Of a stretch of 64,000 nt of DNA, positions 34,988 through 45,918 are shown piece by piece. A program made the position numbers and the translations under genes. Position 1 is the first letter of the stretch. Every line of letters begins with the position of its first letter. The notes under the pieces were generated by a model. The model did not search any database, was not told the DNA's origin, and saw only the letters and a program-made list of their open reading frames with translations. The stretch comes from Cenococcum geophilum 1.58 (Eukaryota > Ascomycota > Dothideomycetes > Gloniales > Gloniaceae), in assembly GCA_001692895.1 (NCBI GenBank), contig KV748202.1, forward strand, positions 682,001 through 746,000. The letters are read 5' to 3'.

Positions 34988-37725
34988 GCCGTGACTCGAC
35001 TGGTGCCAGGCGGCCTATTGGTGGGCTTCTGATCTTGGCCTACAGTGATGGGAGGACTGCACGCCATTTTGATCGAAGCAGGTTTTACTTCAACGTGGCC
35101 TGAGATCGTGGCACGATCACGGTTCTCAGAGTTTCTTGCTCTTGTTTCTCCACATCCGGGTGGGCGTGGAGAGCGGTTTTCTCCAAGTCGGAACATTCCC
35201 GGCTGATGGCGCGTCAGTTTTGTTTTTGGATCGTTCAATGCGGCTGCCCTAGGCTCCGCCCGCCTCCCTCCGCCCGTGCTTATCCGCCGCCGACGGTGAC
35301 TGGTTCAGCCTGACTCCTGCTATCCAAAAAAGGGGGGGCCTGTTGCTGCGCCTAGGAAACCCGGCCGGGGGTTTTCAGCTACATTTGACAGCTGCATGCA
35401 CGACAGTTGCCACTGAACCCTCCCACACGGCTACTGCATACAGGAACGCGAGGCCTCTGAGTCGACGGATTCAAATCTCCTACGAGATGTCCGGCAGTGC
35501 GGCGACTGTAAGAGAAGCTGAGCAGCCGGAATGCTGGCAATGATTGACGATGCTTCCTGGACAGGGAGGAGGCAGGTAGCAAGTAGCAGCTGGAAGTGGC
35601 AGCAGTACGCATCAAAGCAACGTGACTGGGTAGCTAGCAGCGATTAGAAGCAGCAGGTCGTCATCCAGGTACACACTGCATTTTTGCCTGTAAATCATAT
35701 CTCCGTATAGGACATGGGCCGAGGCCCAACCCGGGAGGCTTGTGAGTATTGCTGTAACTAACTCCTTCATGTGCGACAAGGCGCAATACCTCCCCGCCCT
35801 GGCCGCGTCGGATCACAGGCTTCCGAAGAGAGTGCAGAGAGCGCAGAGAACGCAGAGAGAGAGAGGCAGAGGGACAGGCAGAGAACGCTCGGAATTCTCC
35901 TAAGGTTGGCGCAGCTAAGCAGGCTATCCGGCGAGCGAACTGTTGGCGATTTGGAGCGATTTGAGCAAAGAAGTTGTCATAGTTTGGCAGGGGTTTTTGG
36001 CAGGGGTTTTCAGCGCGTCAAGCCCTCTCTCCAGCAACCGGGTCCACGCTCCAAGCTGCAGATCATAGCAGGATCCTCTTATGAACCCCCGGCCAGCCAG
36101 CCACCCGCACTGCGGCAGATGCGGCAAAGCGTCCCCACCGCCGTGATCCAGTGCTGTGGGAATGCATGGGATGAATAAGCTCTTGCAGCAGAGACGCCTC
36201 GCGCGTCGATCTGCCTGCCTAATACGGACGCTTCAATATTCCTGACAGAGCGCCCGGCGAATCACCACTAGTTGGCATGAGCTAGGCGTCTACAGTTTGA
36301 CTGCAGTGGCTAAGTTCGTGACCACAGCCAGAAGAGAAGCGGCCAAGGAGGTTGTCCAAGCAGCGCAATCTTAACAGGGAAAGGGGCCCGGCGGCTGCCC
36401 GTAGTAGCGTGGTAGTCTCCTTCGCCATGACACTGAGGCCGTGAAAGCCTCGAGGACCAAATTTTCCCGGAGTCCCACGTTCTACGCCTTTTTATCCTTG
36501 GGTGCAGTGCGCGCGGGGCCGCAGGACTCTCCGAGGCCCCCCAGCCATGACTCCTGAGTCTCCTGGCTCTCCTAGCTCTCTCCTAAGCTTTCCCCCGTTA
36601 CTGCAGCTGTTCATGTCATCATATCAAACCGGGCGTGTGCTTCCTAACCCTTCTGAGGGGGCTCTCGACTAGCTTTGGTATGGTTTGACATGGCCTAATC
36701 GACCATCAACTAGGGAGCTTCCCCTCATGATCCTCGCTGGCATCGGGAGCTTTTTTGCTCACGGCCCTCGTTTGGACGGGTAGTTCTGCACACAGTCCAA
36801 TGATAATCGTAGTCGTGCCCTTGATCCGCCGGCGATCCCAGGGGTTTTTCGCGGCCGTACTCTCCAGGGTTGAAGCCTTAATCTCCAGTCCGAGCGCCCA
36901 GCGGCCGCCTCTCTTGATCCAGTGGCGCGAATCTCATTCTAACATGGCCCTTATGGCACAGGAAGGTATGTCTGCATCTGTGATACTCCTCCACACCGAG
37001 CGCGTTGCGTCAAAGGGGCAATGCTTATCACGACCACACCCACGAAACTTGAGCCAACGCGCCTTGAACCATTCCCACTGCTCTCACCGATTTCGATCCT
37101 TCCCACCCGCAATCCCACTCTCCCGGTTCTAGGCCTTTGACGCGCCTCTGAACCCCCTTCCTGGTCCTTTTCTGTGCCTGTTTTCTGTTCAGCCTGTTTC
37201 CAACTGGCTGGTGGGCTTTGACGGTTGAGGTTCCGTGCTTCGTATATCACACTGTCAATCTATAATCAAATGGATTCCCGGCGGCTCGCAGCCTTCCCGT
37301 CCTGAATTATTTTTTTCTTTTCAGGGTTCCTCCTGCTGTGCTTCTCCCGTAGCGTCATTCGGGAGCCACCCGAGCCCTTACGCTCCAACATCGGTCTCAA
37401 CCTATTTTTGACAGCTCGACCGTTGTTAAATCCCCACTCTCGACGCTCGTCGCGGATCGTCATTTTTTAGCGGCAGCCTGCCCCTCTTGATCTAAGGCTG
37501 TTTGAACACGGGCATGCCTCTTTCCGACAACACGGCCTCACGTAGCAGCGCACCTAAGCTTGCCTAGGTACGGTTCTCTACTATTTACTCGGCCGGAAAC
37601 CCAGCGCCCCGGTTGACGGTCGCTTGCTTATGCTCATCTCACCACTCGACACCGGGCGCTAAGAATATTCAACAAACCCATTTTCCCAGGGAAAGAGATA
37701 GAGACAGAGAGAGCACTAAATCCAC
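34988..37725. other. 2.7-kb intergenic region, no gene supported
   Basis: The base composition is normal to GC-rich. A purine-rich patch with repeated GCAGAGA words lies at about 35830-35890, and GGCAGGGGTTTT is repeated in tandem at about 35986-36013. Several open frames (for example 35771-36178, 36755-37132) show no family features. The right part probably holds a long promoter and 5' UTR for the regulator at 37726, including pyrimidine-rich stretches at 37280-37350. Confidence 0.5.
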
Positions 37726-40700
37726 ATGGATAATGGTTCTGCCATATCGACCGGTGCTGGGAATGTCACGCCCACCGGTAATTCAGCTTCTGCACCACCT
37801 TCGAATCCAAAGCTGCGGAAGAGGACCAAGACAGGCTGTTTGACATGCCGCAAGCGGAGGATCAAGTGTGGGGAAGAACGGCCCATCTGCAACAATTGCA
37901 TCAAGTCCAAACGCCATTGCGAAGGATATAACCAACGCGTTATATTCAAGCCTCCGATTGGAGACTGGCCGAATCATCCATCGACTGTAAATACACTACC
38001 CTACCATAATTCTCTGCTCCCAGGAGCGCGACCAGTACACCATCGACATCCGCAGCCCATACAACAACAACAGCAGCAAACACCAGGATCACTAGCTTCG
38101 ATCCAACCAAGGCCGCTGACACAGTTTGATTTTTCAAACGTCGAATCGGGTCCAATTCCTGGACTGGATCCACAGAGCGCAGGAGTGCTTGTTGGAGGAC
38201 AGCCACCTTACCCTCAAGATCCGAACTACGCCCAACAACCTATTCACTCTCCTCACACACAACTTCCTACTCCGACAAGTTCGACTTTCTACCCACCTTC
38301 AGTGAATACTGGCTTTCCTGGTTATCAGGGACAGCAGTATCCTCAGCAGGGAGGACAGTTTCAGCAGATCCCGGTTTCGTATGATAGTCAAACAATAGAC
38401 GAAAAACCCGTTGTTTCCGATGCATCGTACACAGCAGTTTCGCAAGCGTACCAAGATCACTTCGTTTACCAGCAGCGACAGAGTGAAGAAGAGGAACAGA
38501 ATTCGTATTTTTTTGCCTCGAGTGGTCCTGCTCGAGTGGAAGAATACCAACCTCAGTATGTTGAGCAAAGGACACCATTAGCACAAGTGGCCAACGCCCA
38601 GGTTCCAGATTCGCAGGCGCAGCAAAGCACTGTGGATCTGGGACGAGGTGCGTATCCACCCCCTCAGCCTGGCCATCACCAGGTGCAGATTCAGATACCC
38701 CAGTCAGATTCAAATTACGATGTAAAATATGTTGCGCAGCATACTATTCTTGGTATGTCTCGTATTTAGTCTACCTATACCTTATACCTATTGCTTCTCC
38801 AATGTCCAATCACAGGATTGTCGATTTACTGTGTGTCTGCATCTCTCAAGTCCCCATCGTAATTGAAAATCACTCGTCCTGTTCGAATGACAGCTAGTGG
38901 GTGAGTGCTAATTGTGTTGCAAATTTGCAGAACATCCTGCTGCCGTGTCTCATGCTCAGCCAGAGTTTAGAGGCCAGCTCCTTACGTCTGGGTTCTCTGC
39001 TGACCACGTCAGCCCTACCCAAGTTCTCGACGAAGCCGCTGTAGAGTACGAAGACGACGATTATTACGACGTTCAATCCGATGAAGAAATGGAGGATGCC
39101 CCAGATAACGCCATCACAACGAACCGGGATTTTGGCATGATCCTTAGAATTCATCAAGAGAGCACCAGCGAAACCAGCATTAGACGATACGACGCATTCA
39201 TTTACGAAGGGATATTAGATTATTATCGCGCGGAATGGGTGGCGAATCCGCTCAAAAACCCTAAGACTGCTCGTGTTTTTGCGCATTTTATCTACGCTAC
39301 AGGACCTAGTTTGTCGATCTACGAAAGGAATCCTCGAAATGTGTCGGCGATGTTTACTGAAGGACCAGTCCCGAGCTCGCAGCAAAGCCTTTGGACATAT
39401 ACATTGCCAATGATGGCGTTAAATCATCAGGGGCTGTTACATGCAATGCTGGCACTTGCTAGTTTGCACATTGCGAAGCTGCAGGGCGCATCTGTGACGC
39501 CCTCGTTCAAGCACTACGCTTATGCTTTGAAGAGGATACACCACTGTGTAGGACACCGCAAGAAACGCCATCAAGTAACGACTCTAGCTGCGTCTCTGCT
39601 CCTAGCTTTCTACGAAGTTATGACAGCAGATCATCTCAAATGGAGCAGTCATCTTGTAGGCGCGAAACAGCTTTTAGTCGAGATTGATTATCGCGGCATG
39701 ACGAAAGAATCGAAGAGAATGAAGGCTGAGCAAGCAGCGTATGAGCAGAGCTTCCCATACCAGAACCTGGATAGGCTCATGCAGCAACGGCAACTGAACC
39801 GCGGATTCAAGGAATTCGCAATGTTACCGGATGAAGGGCTGGTCAGTACCTTGATCGGGAGAAAACTGAGGTACGATGAGGCTGGGCGAGTCGTTGGGAA
39901 TTTCGAAGACTTTAAGCCATCGAACTCGGTACCGCAAGGATTGGATTTGAGCAAGTATGAGTTGTTCCAAGATCTGTTCTGGTGGTATTGTCGACAGGAC
40001 GCTTTCCAGAGCATCGTTAGTGGAAATCGACTTCTGTGAGTATTCGTGTCTTTGATTATCAGATTATCTGGTCAGAAGCTCATCAGGCTACAGCATGGAT
40101 TATAGCAGATGGAGCGACTGTCCCCCACGAGCACCTGTGGGCCGTGCTGACGCAATCTACGCAACCCATGACCACGTCATCCTTATCCTTGGTCGTATCG
40201 CAGATTTCGCGGCAAAAGATCGCGAGCGCAAGATCAAAGCGGTGGAAGCAGACGGTGGGCAGTGGAGGCCAACACCTGGAATGCCCATGGGCCCACCCCC
40301 ACAGCCTGCGCAGACAGGAACGGGTCCTTCGCCTACTACTATGGGTCCAATGGGTCCAATGGGACAATCACCAAACACAGCTGCAGGTCCTCCACCAGAT
40401 TGGACGGGAGGACCACCACCGGGTTGGACTGGAAGAGCGCCACCGGGTTGGACTGGGGGACCACCGCCTGGTTGGACAGGGGGGCTGCCCCTAGGATTTG
40501 GGATGGGAGCTCCCCAGGGCTCTCCCATGGGTCCTCCACAAGGATCTCCTGGCTACCCTCCACAAACATCGCTCACGGGAGGCCCATCACCGCTTATACC
40601 GCACGTTGGCGCTCAAGGTCAGCAGCGACCTAATGCTCCAAATCTTTCGCAAATGCCATCACAAGGTCCTCCATCACAAGGTCCCCCACCACAAGGCCCC

Positions 40701-41639
40701 CCACCACAAGGTCCCCCACAAATGCCCACCTTCTACGGGATGGGACCTACGCGCCCCCCCACCGCCATGCCATCCTCGTATGCAAACCCACGCCAGACCT
40801 CCCCTACGAGCCCCTCCCGCGCCAACATCGACCTCGAAGCCGCCTATAAGACCGCCCTAGAAGACTGGTCTCAAATACGAGCGGCCCTATGCGCGCTGGA
40901 GCAGCACCTCGGACCGCACCTCGGACCCGCGTTCCAGCCGCTCTCCGCCGAATACCACCAGCCACTGCAGACGCCCTTCGGCGACGCTCGGCAGTACCGC
41001 AGCTACGACATCGGCATCATATGGGCGATGCTCTACATGGCGCACATCATCAACATCCGCTCGCACCCATCGATGCCGCCCGCGGCGATGATGGCCGCGG
41101 GCGTCGCCGCGCAGCAGACGGCGCACTACGCCAACGAGATCGGCCGCATCGCCGCGGGCATCGTGCCGACTCCCGCCAACACGCCGCTCAACCCGTCCCT
41201 CGGCGCCGCGCTCATCGAGAGCACCATGTCGCTCTTCTTCGCCGGCGTCCAGTACCGCGACGCGACGCAGCGCGCCTGGCTCGTCTCGCGCGTCCTCGAC
41301 ATCGAGGCCCGCACCGGCTGGGCTAGCGCGGGGCTCATCGCGCGCGGCTGCGAGACGGCGTGGGAGAAGGCCGCCAGTGCTGGCCGCGGCCCGCCGTATC
41401 GCGGTCGGCGCGACCCGACGAACGTCGATGATCGGCTGAGTAGGAACGTGGTTGCGGATCCGGCTGCGGGGCCGCCGAGGGAGTTGAGCGATCGTCGCTT
41501 TGTGCTGACGAATCCGGGTACGAGGGTGCATTGGGCGATGGGGCTGCTGAGTGTGGAGGAGGATTTGGGGAGGGAGGGCGCAGGGTTGCCGAGGGTTGGG
41601 CTTGTGCCGTGGGAGGAGGGGCAGGAGGAGGGGCAGTAG
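37726..41639 (+). CDS. Zn2Cys6 transcription factor with Gln-rich and Pro/Gly-rich regions
   Basis: A nuclear regulator of 1225 residues from three exons: 37726-38752, 38931-40035, 40094-41639. Introns are GTATGT..CAG (178 bp) and GTGAGT..CAG (58 bp). The binuclear zinc cluster is at residues 38-64 (CLTCRKRRIKCGEERPIC, then CIKSKRHC: spacing CX2CX6CX6CX2CX6C), followed by YNQRVIFKPPIGDWP. A Q/P-rich segment (about 100-330) comes next. The fungal-type regulatory domain spans exon 2 (LDYYRAEWVANPLKNPKTAR, MALNHQGLLHAMLALASLH, LLLAFYEVMTADHLKWSSHL). Exon 3 adds a P/G-rich linker with GWTGGPPP repeats and a conserved helical C-terminus with GIIWAMLYMAHIINI. The cluster and its flank resemble the moc3/OefC group, which I recall as developmental regulators; the exact orthologue is not certain. 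Confidence 0.93.
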
Positions 41640-42598
41640 GGGGGCGGGTGGTGGGTTTAGGGAAAGGGAGGAGGAGAATAGGGTTCGGGACAATCAGGGT
41701 TAACGTCAGGGTCGATATCAGGGTCGATATCAGGGTCAAAGGCAGAGTCAGGTCGGGACAGGTCAGGTCAGGTTAAAGCCAGGAAATCTCGGTGGATATT
41801 AATGGAATTGGCGAGATGCTTCATGGGAAGCATTAGGGATACACAGGAACGGCTTTCAACCACTCCTTTCTCTATAGAGACCATATAGTATAGCGGGTTT
41901 CTAGGGGCGGGGCCGGGGCGTTTTTGGGTTTGATAAAAGCGCTAATGACGAAGTTATGCTGATGGCGGTACGAGATATGTAATATAGAAAAAGTTTCGAA
42001 GTTCATCTTGCGAGAACTCGGCCACGTGTCTTGTATTCTGTGCGGGGCATGATTTGAGCGATCATGTGCCCCATTTCTCTAATGTGGTAAGTAGCAGGAT
42101 CCTAAATACGTGTGATCATTCTAGCCAAAAACAGCGGCAGCATAGTTGGGCTTTTAGCCAAGGATATGCGATGTTGAGACATATTTTAGCGCTAACTATA
42201 TCAGAGGATTAAAGCATGAGTTGTGAAAATAGCGCATCGTTTACAGTGGCGTTCGACGCTTTGATAATTCCCCAAATGGATCCCTGCTATCCTTGTTTAG
42301 GGAGAGGGCCAAAACACCAAAAGGGGTTACCAATTGCGGCCCTTTGCATCCACAGTTAGGGGTGTAAATACACTGTAAGTCGAAATATTACGCGAGTACA
42401 CCGTGTATTACACAAATATAATGCACCGCATAGTATAAGCTTATATAATATTATATATATTATAATCCTTAACGTCCTAATTATTACCCCTAGGCCCTTT
42501 TATAAAATAGAGATTTAAAGAGAATAATTATAGCTAAGTATATTTATACCGTTAAAATATACTAATATTAGAGCTAGAAGTCTAATAAGCTTATAACG
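41640..42598. other. Intergenic, simple repeats then AT-rich stretch
   Basis: Just after the regulator stop are short direct repeats: GTCGATATCAGG twice (about 41709-41735) and GTCAGGTCGG/GGTCAGGTCAGG (about 41747-41773). From 42420 the sequence becomes AT-rich with RIP-like TATA/TAG words, as if a short transposon relic separates the regulator from the repeat gene. No gene seen. Confidence 0.5.
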
Positions 42599-43830
42599 TC
42601 GCCCCCTCTTTAATCGGGTAGAAGTGTCATCTCTTTACCACATATTATTCCCCGCCGCTGCCTTAACCACCCCCCTAGTAATCGGGACGTCGCCCCTTCT
42701 TTGATCGAGTAGAAGTGTTATAATCTCTTTACCCCCCCACTTATTCCCCTCCGCTGCCTCAACCACCCCTTTAGTAATTGGGATGTCGCCCCTCTTCAAT
42801 CAAGTAGAAGTGTCATTATCTCTTTACCACGCATCTTATTCCCCGCCGCTGCCTTAACCACCCCTTTAGTGATCGGGTCGTCGCCCCCTCTTCGATCGAG
42901 TAGAAGTGTCATTATCTCTTTGCCACACGCATTATTCCCCGCCGCCTTAACCACCCCTTCAGTGATCTGGACGTCGCCCCCTCTTCGATCGAGTAGAAGT
43001 GTCATTATCTCTTTGCCCCACCTATTATTCCCCGCCGCCGCCTTAACCACCCCTTCAGTAATCGGGATGTCGCCCCTTCTTCGATCGAGTAGAAGTCTCA
43101 TTATTTCTTGCCCACTCCACCAATTCCCCGCCGCCGCCTCAACCACCCCTTCAGTGATCGGGATGTCGCCCCCTCTTCGATCGAGTAGAAGTGTCATTAT
43201 TCCTGCCCCACCCCCCCAATTCCCCGCCGCCACCCTAACCACCCCTTCAGTAATCGGGACGTCGCCCCCTCTTCGATCGAGTAGAAGTCTCATTATTTCT
43301 TTGCCATCATTCCCTGCCGCCGCCTTAACCACCCCTTCAGTGATCGGGACGTCGCCCCCTCTCCGATCAAGCAGAAGCATCATCACTTCTCTTCCACTCC
43401 CCTCATTCCCTGCCGCTGCCTTAACCACCTCTTCTGTGATCGGGACGTCGGCCCCTCTTCGGTCTAGTAGAAGCGTCATCACTTCTCCTCCACCCCCCTT
43501 ATTCCCTGCCGCTGCCTTGACCACCTCTTCTGTGATCTTAATTTCGTCCCCTCTTTGATCGAGCAGAAGCGTCATTACTTCTTTATTAAATGATTTTGCA
43601 ATCCAGGCTACTGCTCCTTCCGTAATCAGAATGTCGGCCCCTCTTCGATCGAGCAGAAACGTTATCACTTCTTTTCCACTCTTCTCATGNCCTGCCGCTG
43701 CCCTAACTACCTCTTCTGTGATCAGGACGTCGCTAAATCTTCGATCAAGTAGAAGTGTCATCACTTCTCCTCCACTCCCCTCATTCCCTGCCGCTGTCTT
43801 GGCCACCCCTTCTGTGATTGGGACGTCATC
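42599..43830 (-). repeat. Tandem ~96-bp repeats encoding a 32-residue ankyrin-like unit
   Basis: On the minus strand about 11 units of 30-32 residues lie inside the gene, and two more decayed units lie below its stop at 42599-42795. A typical unit is VPITEEVVKAAAGN, four variable residues, then EVMTLLLDRRGAD. Units are nearly identical except for the residues after GN (seen: EGSG, EKSG, KGGG, WGGG, WWSG, NRWG, NACG, KMRG). Lengths of 30 or 31 result from loss of one or two residues in that same loop. One base is undetermined at 43690. Confidence 0.9.
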
Positions 43831-45530
43831 AGATGACTGCCCTTTGCTTGCAGGAGATGATGGCCTGGAACTGTCAAAGGTGAGGATTGAGAGATCCGAA
43901 CCCCCCGAAAGTGCACCCACACCCTCTTCGATGGGGACATTTGAATCGATGTCGCCCTCGGCAACTGGACGAATTGGGATTGCGAACAACGCTAACTGCT
44001 CCAAGTGAGAAGCGAGGTGGCGTTTGAAGACGGTTGGGGCGACACCAAGGATGTGATTGGATGCGTCAGAAGGCATACTAGCGACTGTTGCCCGCTCCTT
44101 GAGACGATCTACCCACTCCGAGCAGCATGGGCATTCCTGAGCAGGTATCCGATCCAGTGGCTTTCGAGCAATATCAAGAACGGGTTGTTGTTCGCCGTCT
44201 TCCAGCATGTCGGGATGTTGTTTCCGANCATGGGCAAGGTAACGCTCTCCGAGCTGGAAGGTCTTCTGGCAGAGTCGGCAGTTGTAGCTGACCTCATCAG
44301 GCTACAGCATGGGCAAGGTAACGCTCTCCGAGCTGGAAGGTCTTCTGGCAGAGTCGGCAGTTGTAGCTGACGCGGTGGCTCTGCATCTCGTGACGAAACC
44401 ATTCGTTGATATCGCCGAAGTACGGGGCGTCGCAGTCGGGAAATGTGCAAACGTAGGAGCGGAGGTCGGAGAAAACATGTAGTCGCCACACTCGCTCGTT
44501 CTTGAACTTCTCCATTCGAAAGCAGAACGGGCATTCCACTTCCTTCTTGGATCCTGCTCGCAGCTCGTTGAGCTTCGGGATTCTAACAGTGGTCGAGGAA
44601 TCGGGATCACCATCGATAGAACGAGATATGGTCGTGTATGACCTCGCATCGTTCTCGGGATCTGATTCTTCTTCCGCAGCGAGCATCTGGGGTGTGATGT
44701 GGCCCGGTGTCAGACTTGAAGCTTTCGTGAAGAACGTGGATGGCCGGCTGGAAGAGTCGGGTAGTAGTTTCATGGCTTGAAGCTGCCTGGTGGGAGCTTG
44801 CGATTTGGGTGTTGCGGGCTCGGGTGTCTCCTCACGAGTGAGCATGCCCTCAAGCTTCTCGCGGTGGTCTTGGATGTAGCTCAGGTAGCGTCGGCGTTGG
44901 GTGATGGCTCGACCGAGCCGCTTCTGGAGCCACGCAAGTTCCTCCGTGGCGAGCTTCGGGTACTTCTCACCCACATGAGCGATGTCGACCTGGTCATTGA
45001 ATCGATATCGGTTCCGGCTGAGAGCTTTAGCGAAGAGATCCGTGGGTGCAGCCTGGCGGATGAGGCTGGATACTCTGAAGAGACGTGTGATGCAGGCCCC
45101 AATTTCCTCGAGAAGTTCCGTTTCTTCGTTTTGGTCTTTCTCGTCGCCGTCATCATGAGGTGCAGAAGCTATCTCCCCTTCGCGCTCTCCGGAGACGATC
45201 TCCAAAACTAGATCATGTCAGCTGGTTCACAGGCATGGATGAAGCAACAGACCCACGTTCTCCGGTGATCTCGTTCAGATCATCTAGCAATTCCAGAATA
45301 TGGGTCAAAACATCGTTAGCCTCGCGAAGACGCGACTCGAGAGACATAGAAGAGTCTGGCCGATGCAGGGCGCCAATGTTGCCCATCCAGAGGCTGAACC
45401 TCTCCAGCTCATCGTTAACCTGCTCATGGTGGACTCGGCTCTTCTGCCTGCCCGGGTCGGAGAGAGATGAGACAATGGTCTTCAGGGTCATGATGCAGGC
45501 CCGGCATTGCTCCGACACAGATGCAACCAT
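42796..45530 (-). CDS. C2H2 zinc-finger protein with variable ankyrin-like repeat array
   Basis: Two exons on the minus strand: 45530-45257 and 45207-42796 (intron with GTGGGT donor and TAG acceptor). The N-terminal helical domain matches a fungal family: VNDELERFSLWMGNIGAL, ELLDDLNEI, then EIVSGEREG, IAHVGEKYPKL, WLQKRLGRAITQRRRYLSY. Next is a zinc-finger region: CPFCFRMEKF, HVFSDLRSYVCTFPDCDAPY, EWFRHEMQSHR, CRLCQKTFQLGERYLAH, then ECPCCSEW and FKRHLASHLEQLALFAIPIR. The C-terminus is the repeat array. The frame breaks in the zinc-finger part only because 79 bp are duplicated next to an N (44229-44371). Leaving out one copy rejoins the frames, so this is probably an assembly fault. The stop at 42796-42798 (TGA where other units have CGA) removes two further units. 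It is head-to-head with the HeLo-like gene. Its function is unknown; a recognition role is inferred. Confidence 0.82.
44229..44371. repeat. Exact 79-bp-period tandem duplication next to an undetermined base
   Basis: Bases 44229-44292 are repeated exactly at 44308-44371 (64 bp), with 15 bp between them. An N stands one base before the first copy (44228). The period of 79 is not a multiple of three and breaks an otherwise continuous reading frame, so a gap-closing artefact is the simplest explanation. Confidence 0.9.
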
Positions 45531-45918
45531 CGTGGCCCAGACTTTTCAGAGTTGAGGCTCTTGGGCTAGCCGCGACGTATAGCTCGGCGGCTACTTGAAT
45601 TTTAGGAAGGTGCTCAGGCGTCATTTGGGATTGGCGCTCCGGTGCCGCACCTGTCTTGCAAGTCTCAACAGCGAGAATGAGCGATTTCCGTTGGGATAGT
45701 TGTATTGCGAGAGAAACGCCACCTCGTCGGGCTGCAGGTGGTGAACGAGGCTGGTGGTGCGAGGCTGGTGGTGCGAGGCTGAAGAGTGCGGGGCGCGTGG
45801 GGCAAACGGTCGTTCCTTCCCTCAGCCTTCAGCCGAGCCACAGGTCACCTCCGGCAACACCACACCACGCTTCGCTCAATCTCCCCCCTGGTCGTTCTCC
45901 ATTTTCTAATACATCCTG
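45531..45918. promoter_or_regulatory. Shared 5' region of the C2H2-repeat gene and the HeLo-like gene
   Basis: These 388 bp lie between two divergent start codons. They contain a short tandem repeat, GAGGCTGGTGGTGC twice at about 45748-45775. A CACCACAC/CTCAATCTC stretch precedes the start at 45919. The arrangement would allow co-expression of the two proteins; no factor site is identified. Confidence 0.55.

Noticed and set aside
34921..35238. 105-codon minus-strand frame
   Set aside because: It overlaps the right inverted repeat of the MITE and has no recognisable product.
35771..36178. 135-codon plus-strand frame
   Set aside because: Low-complexity GA-rich start, no domain, and no splice context suggesting a gene.
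40887..41693. 268-codon minus-strand open frame opposite the Zn2Cys6 gene
   Set aside because: High GC3 in the coding strand gives a long antisense frame; its product is R/A/P-rich and shows no family features.
42869..43558. 229-codon plus-strand frame of S/L/P repeats
   Set aside because: It is the antisense of the ankyrin-like repeat array; the minus strand has the repeat consensus and continues into zinc fingers.
42599..43830. CRISPR-like array
   Set aside because: Regular ~96-bp units could suggest an array, but they translate into a continuous protein repeat and the genome is fungal.
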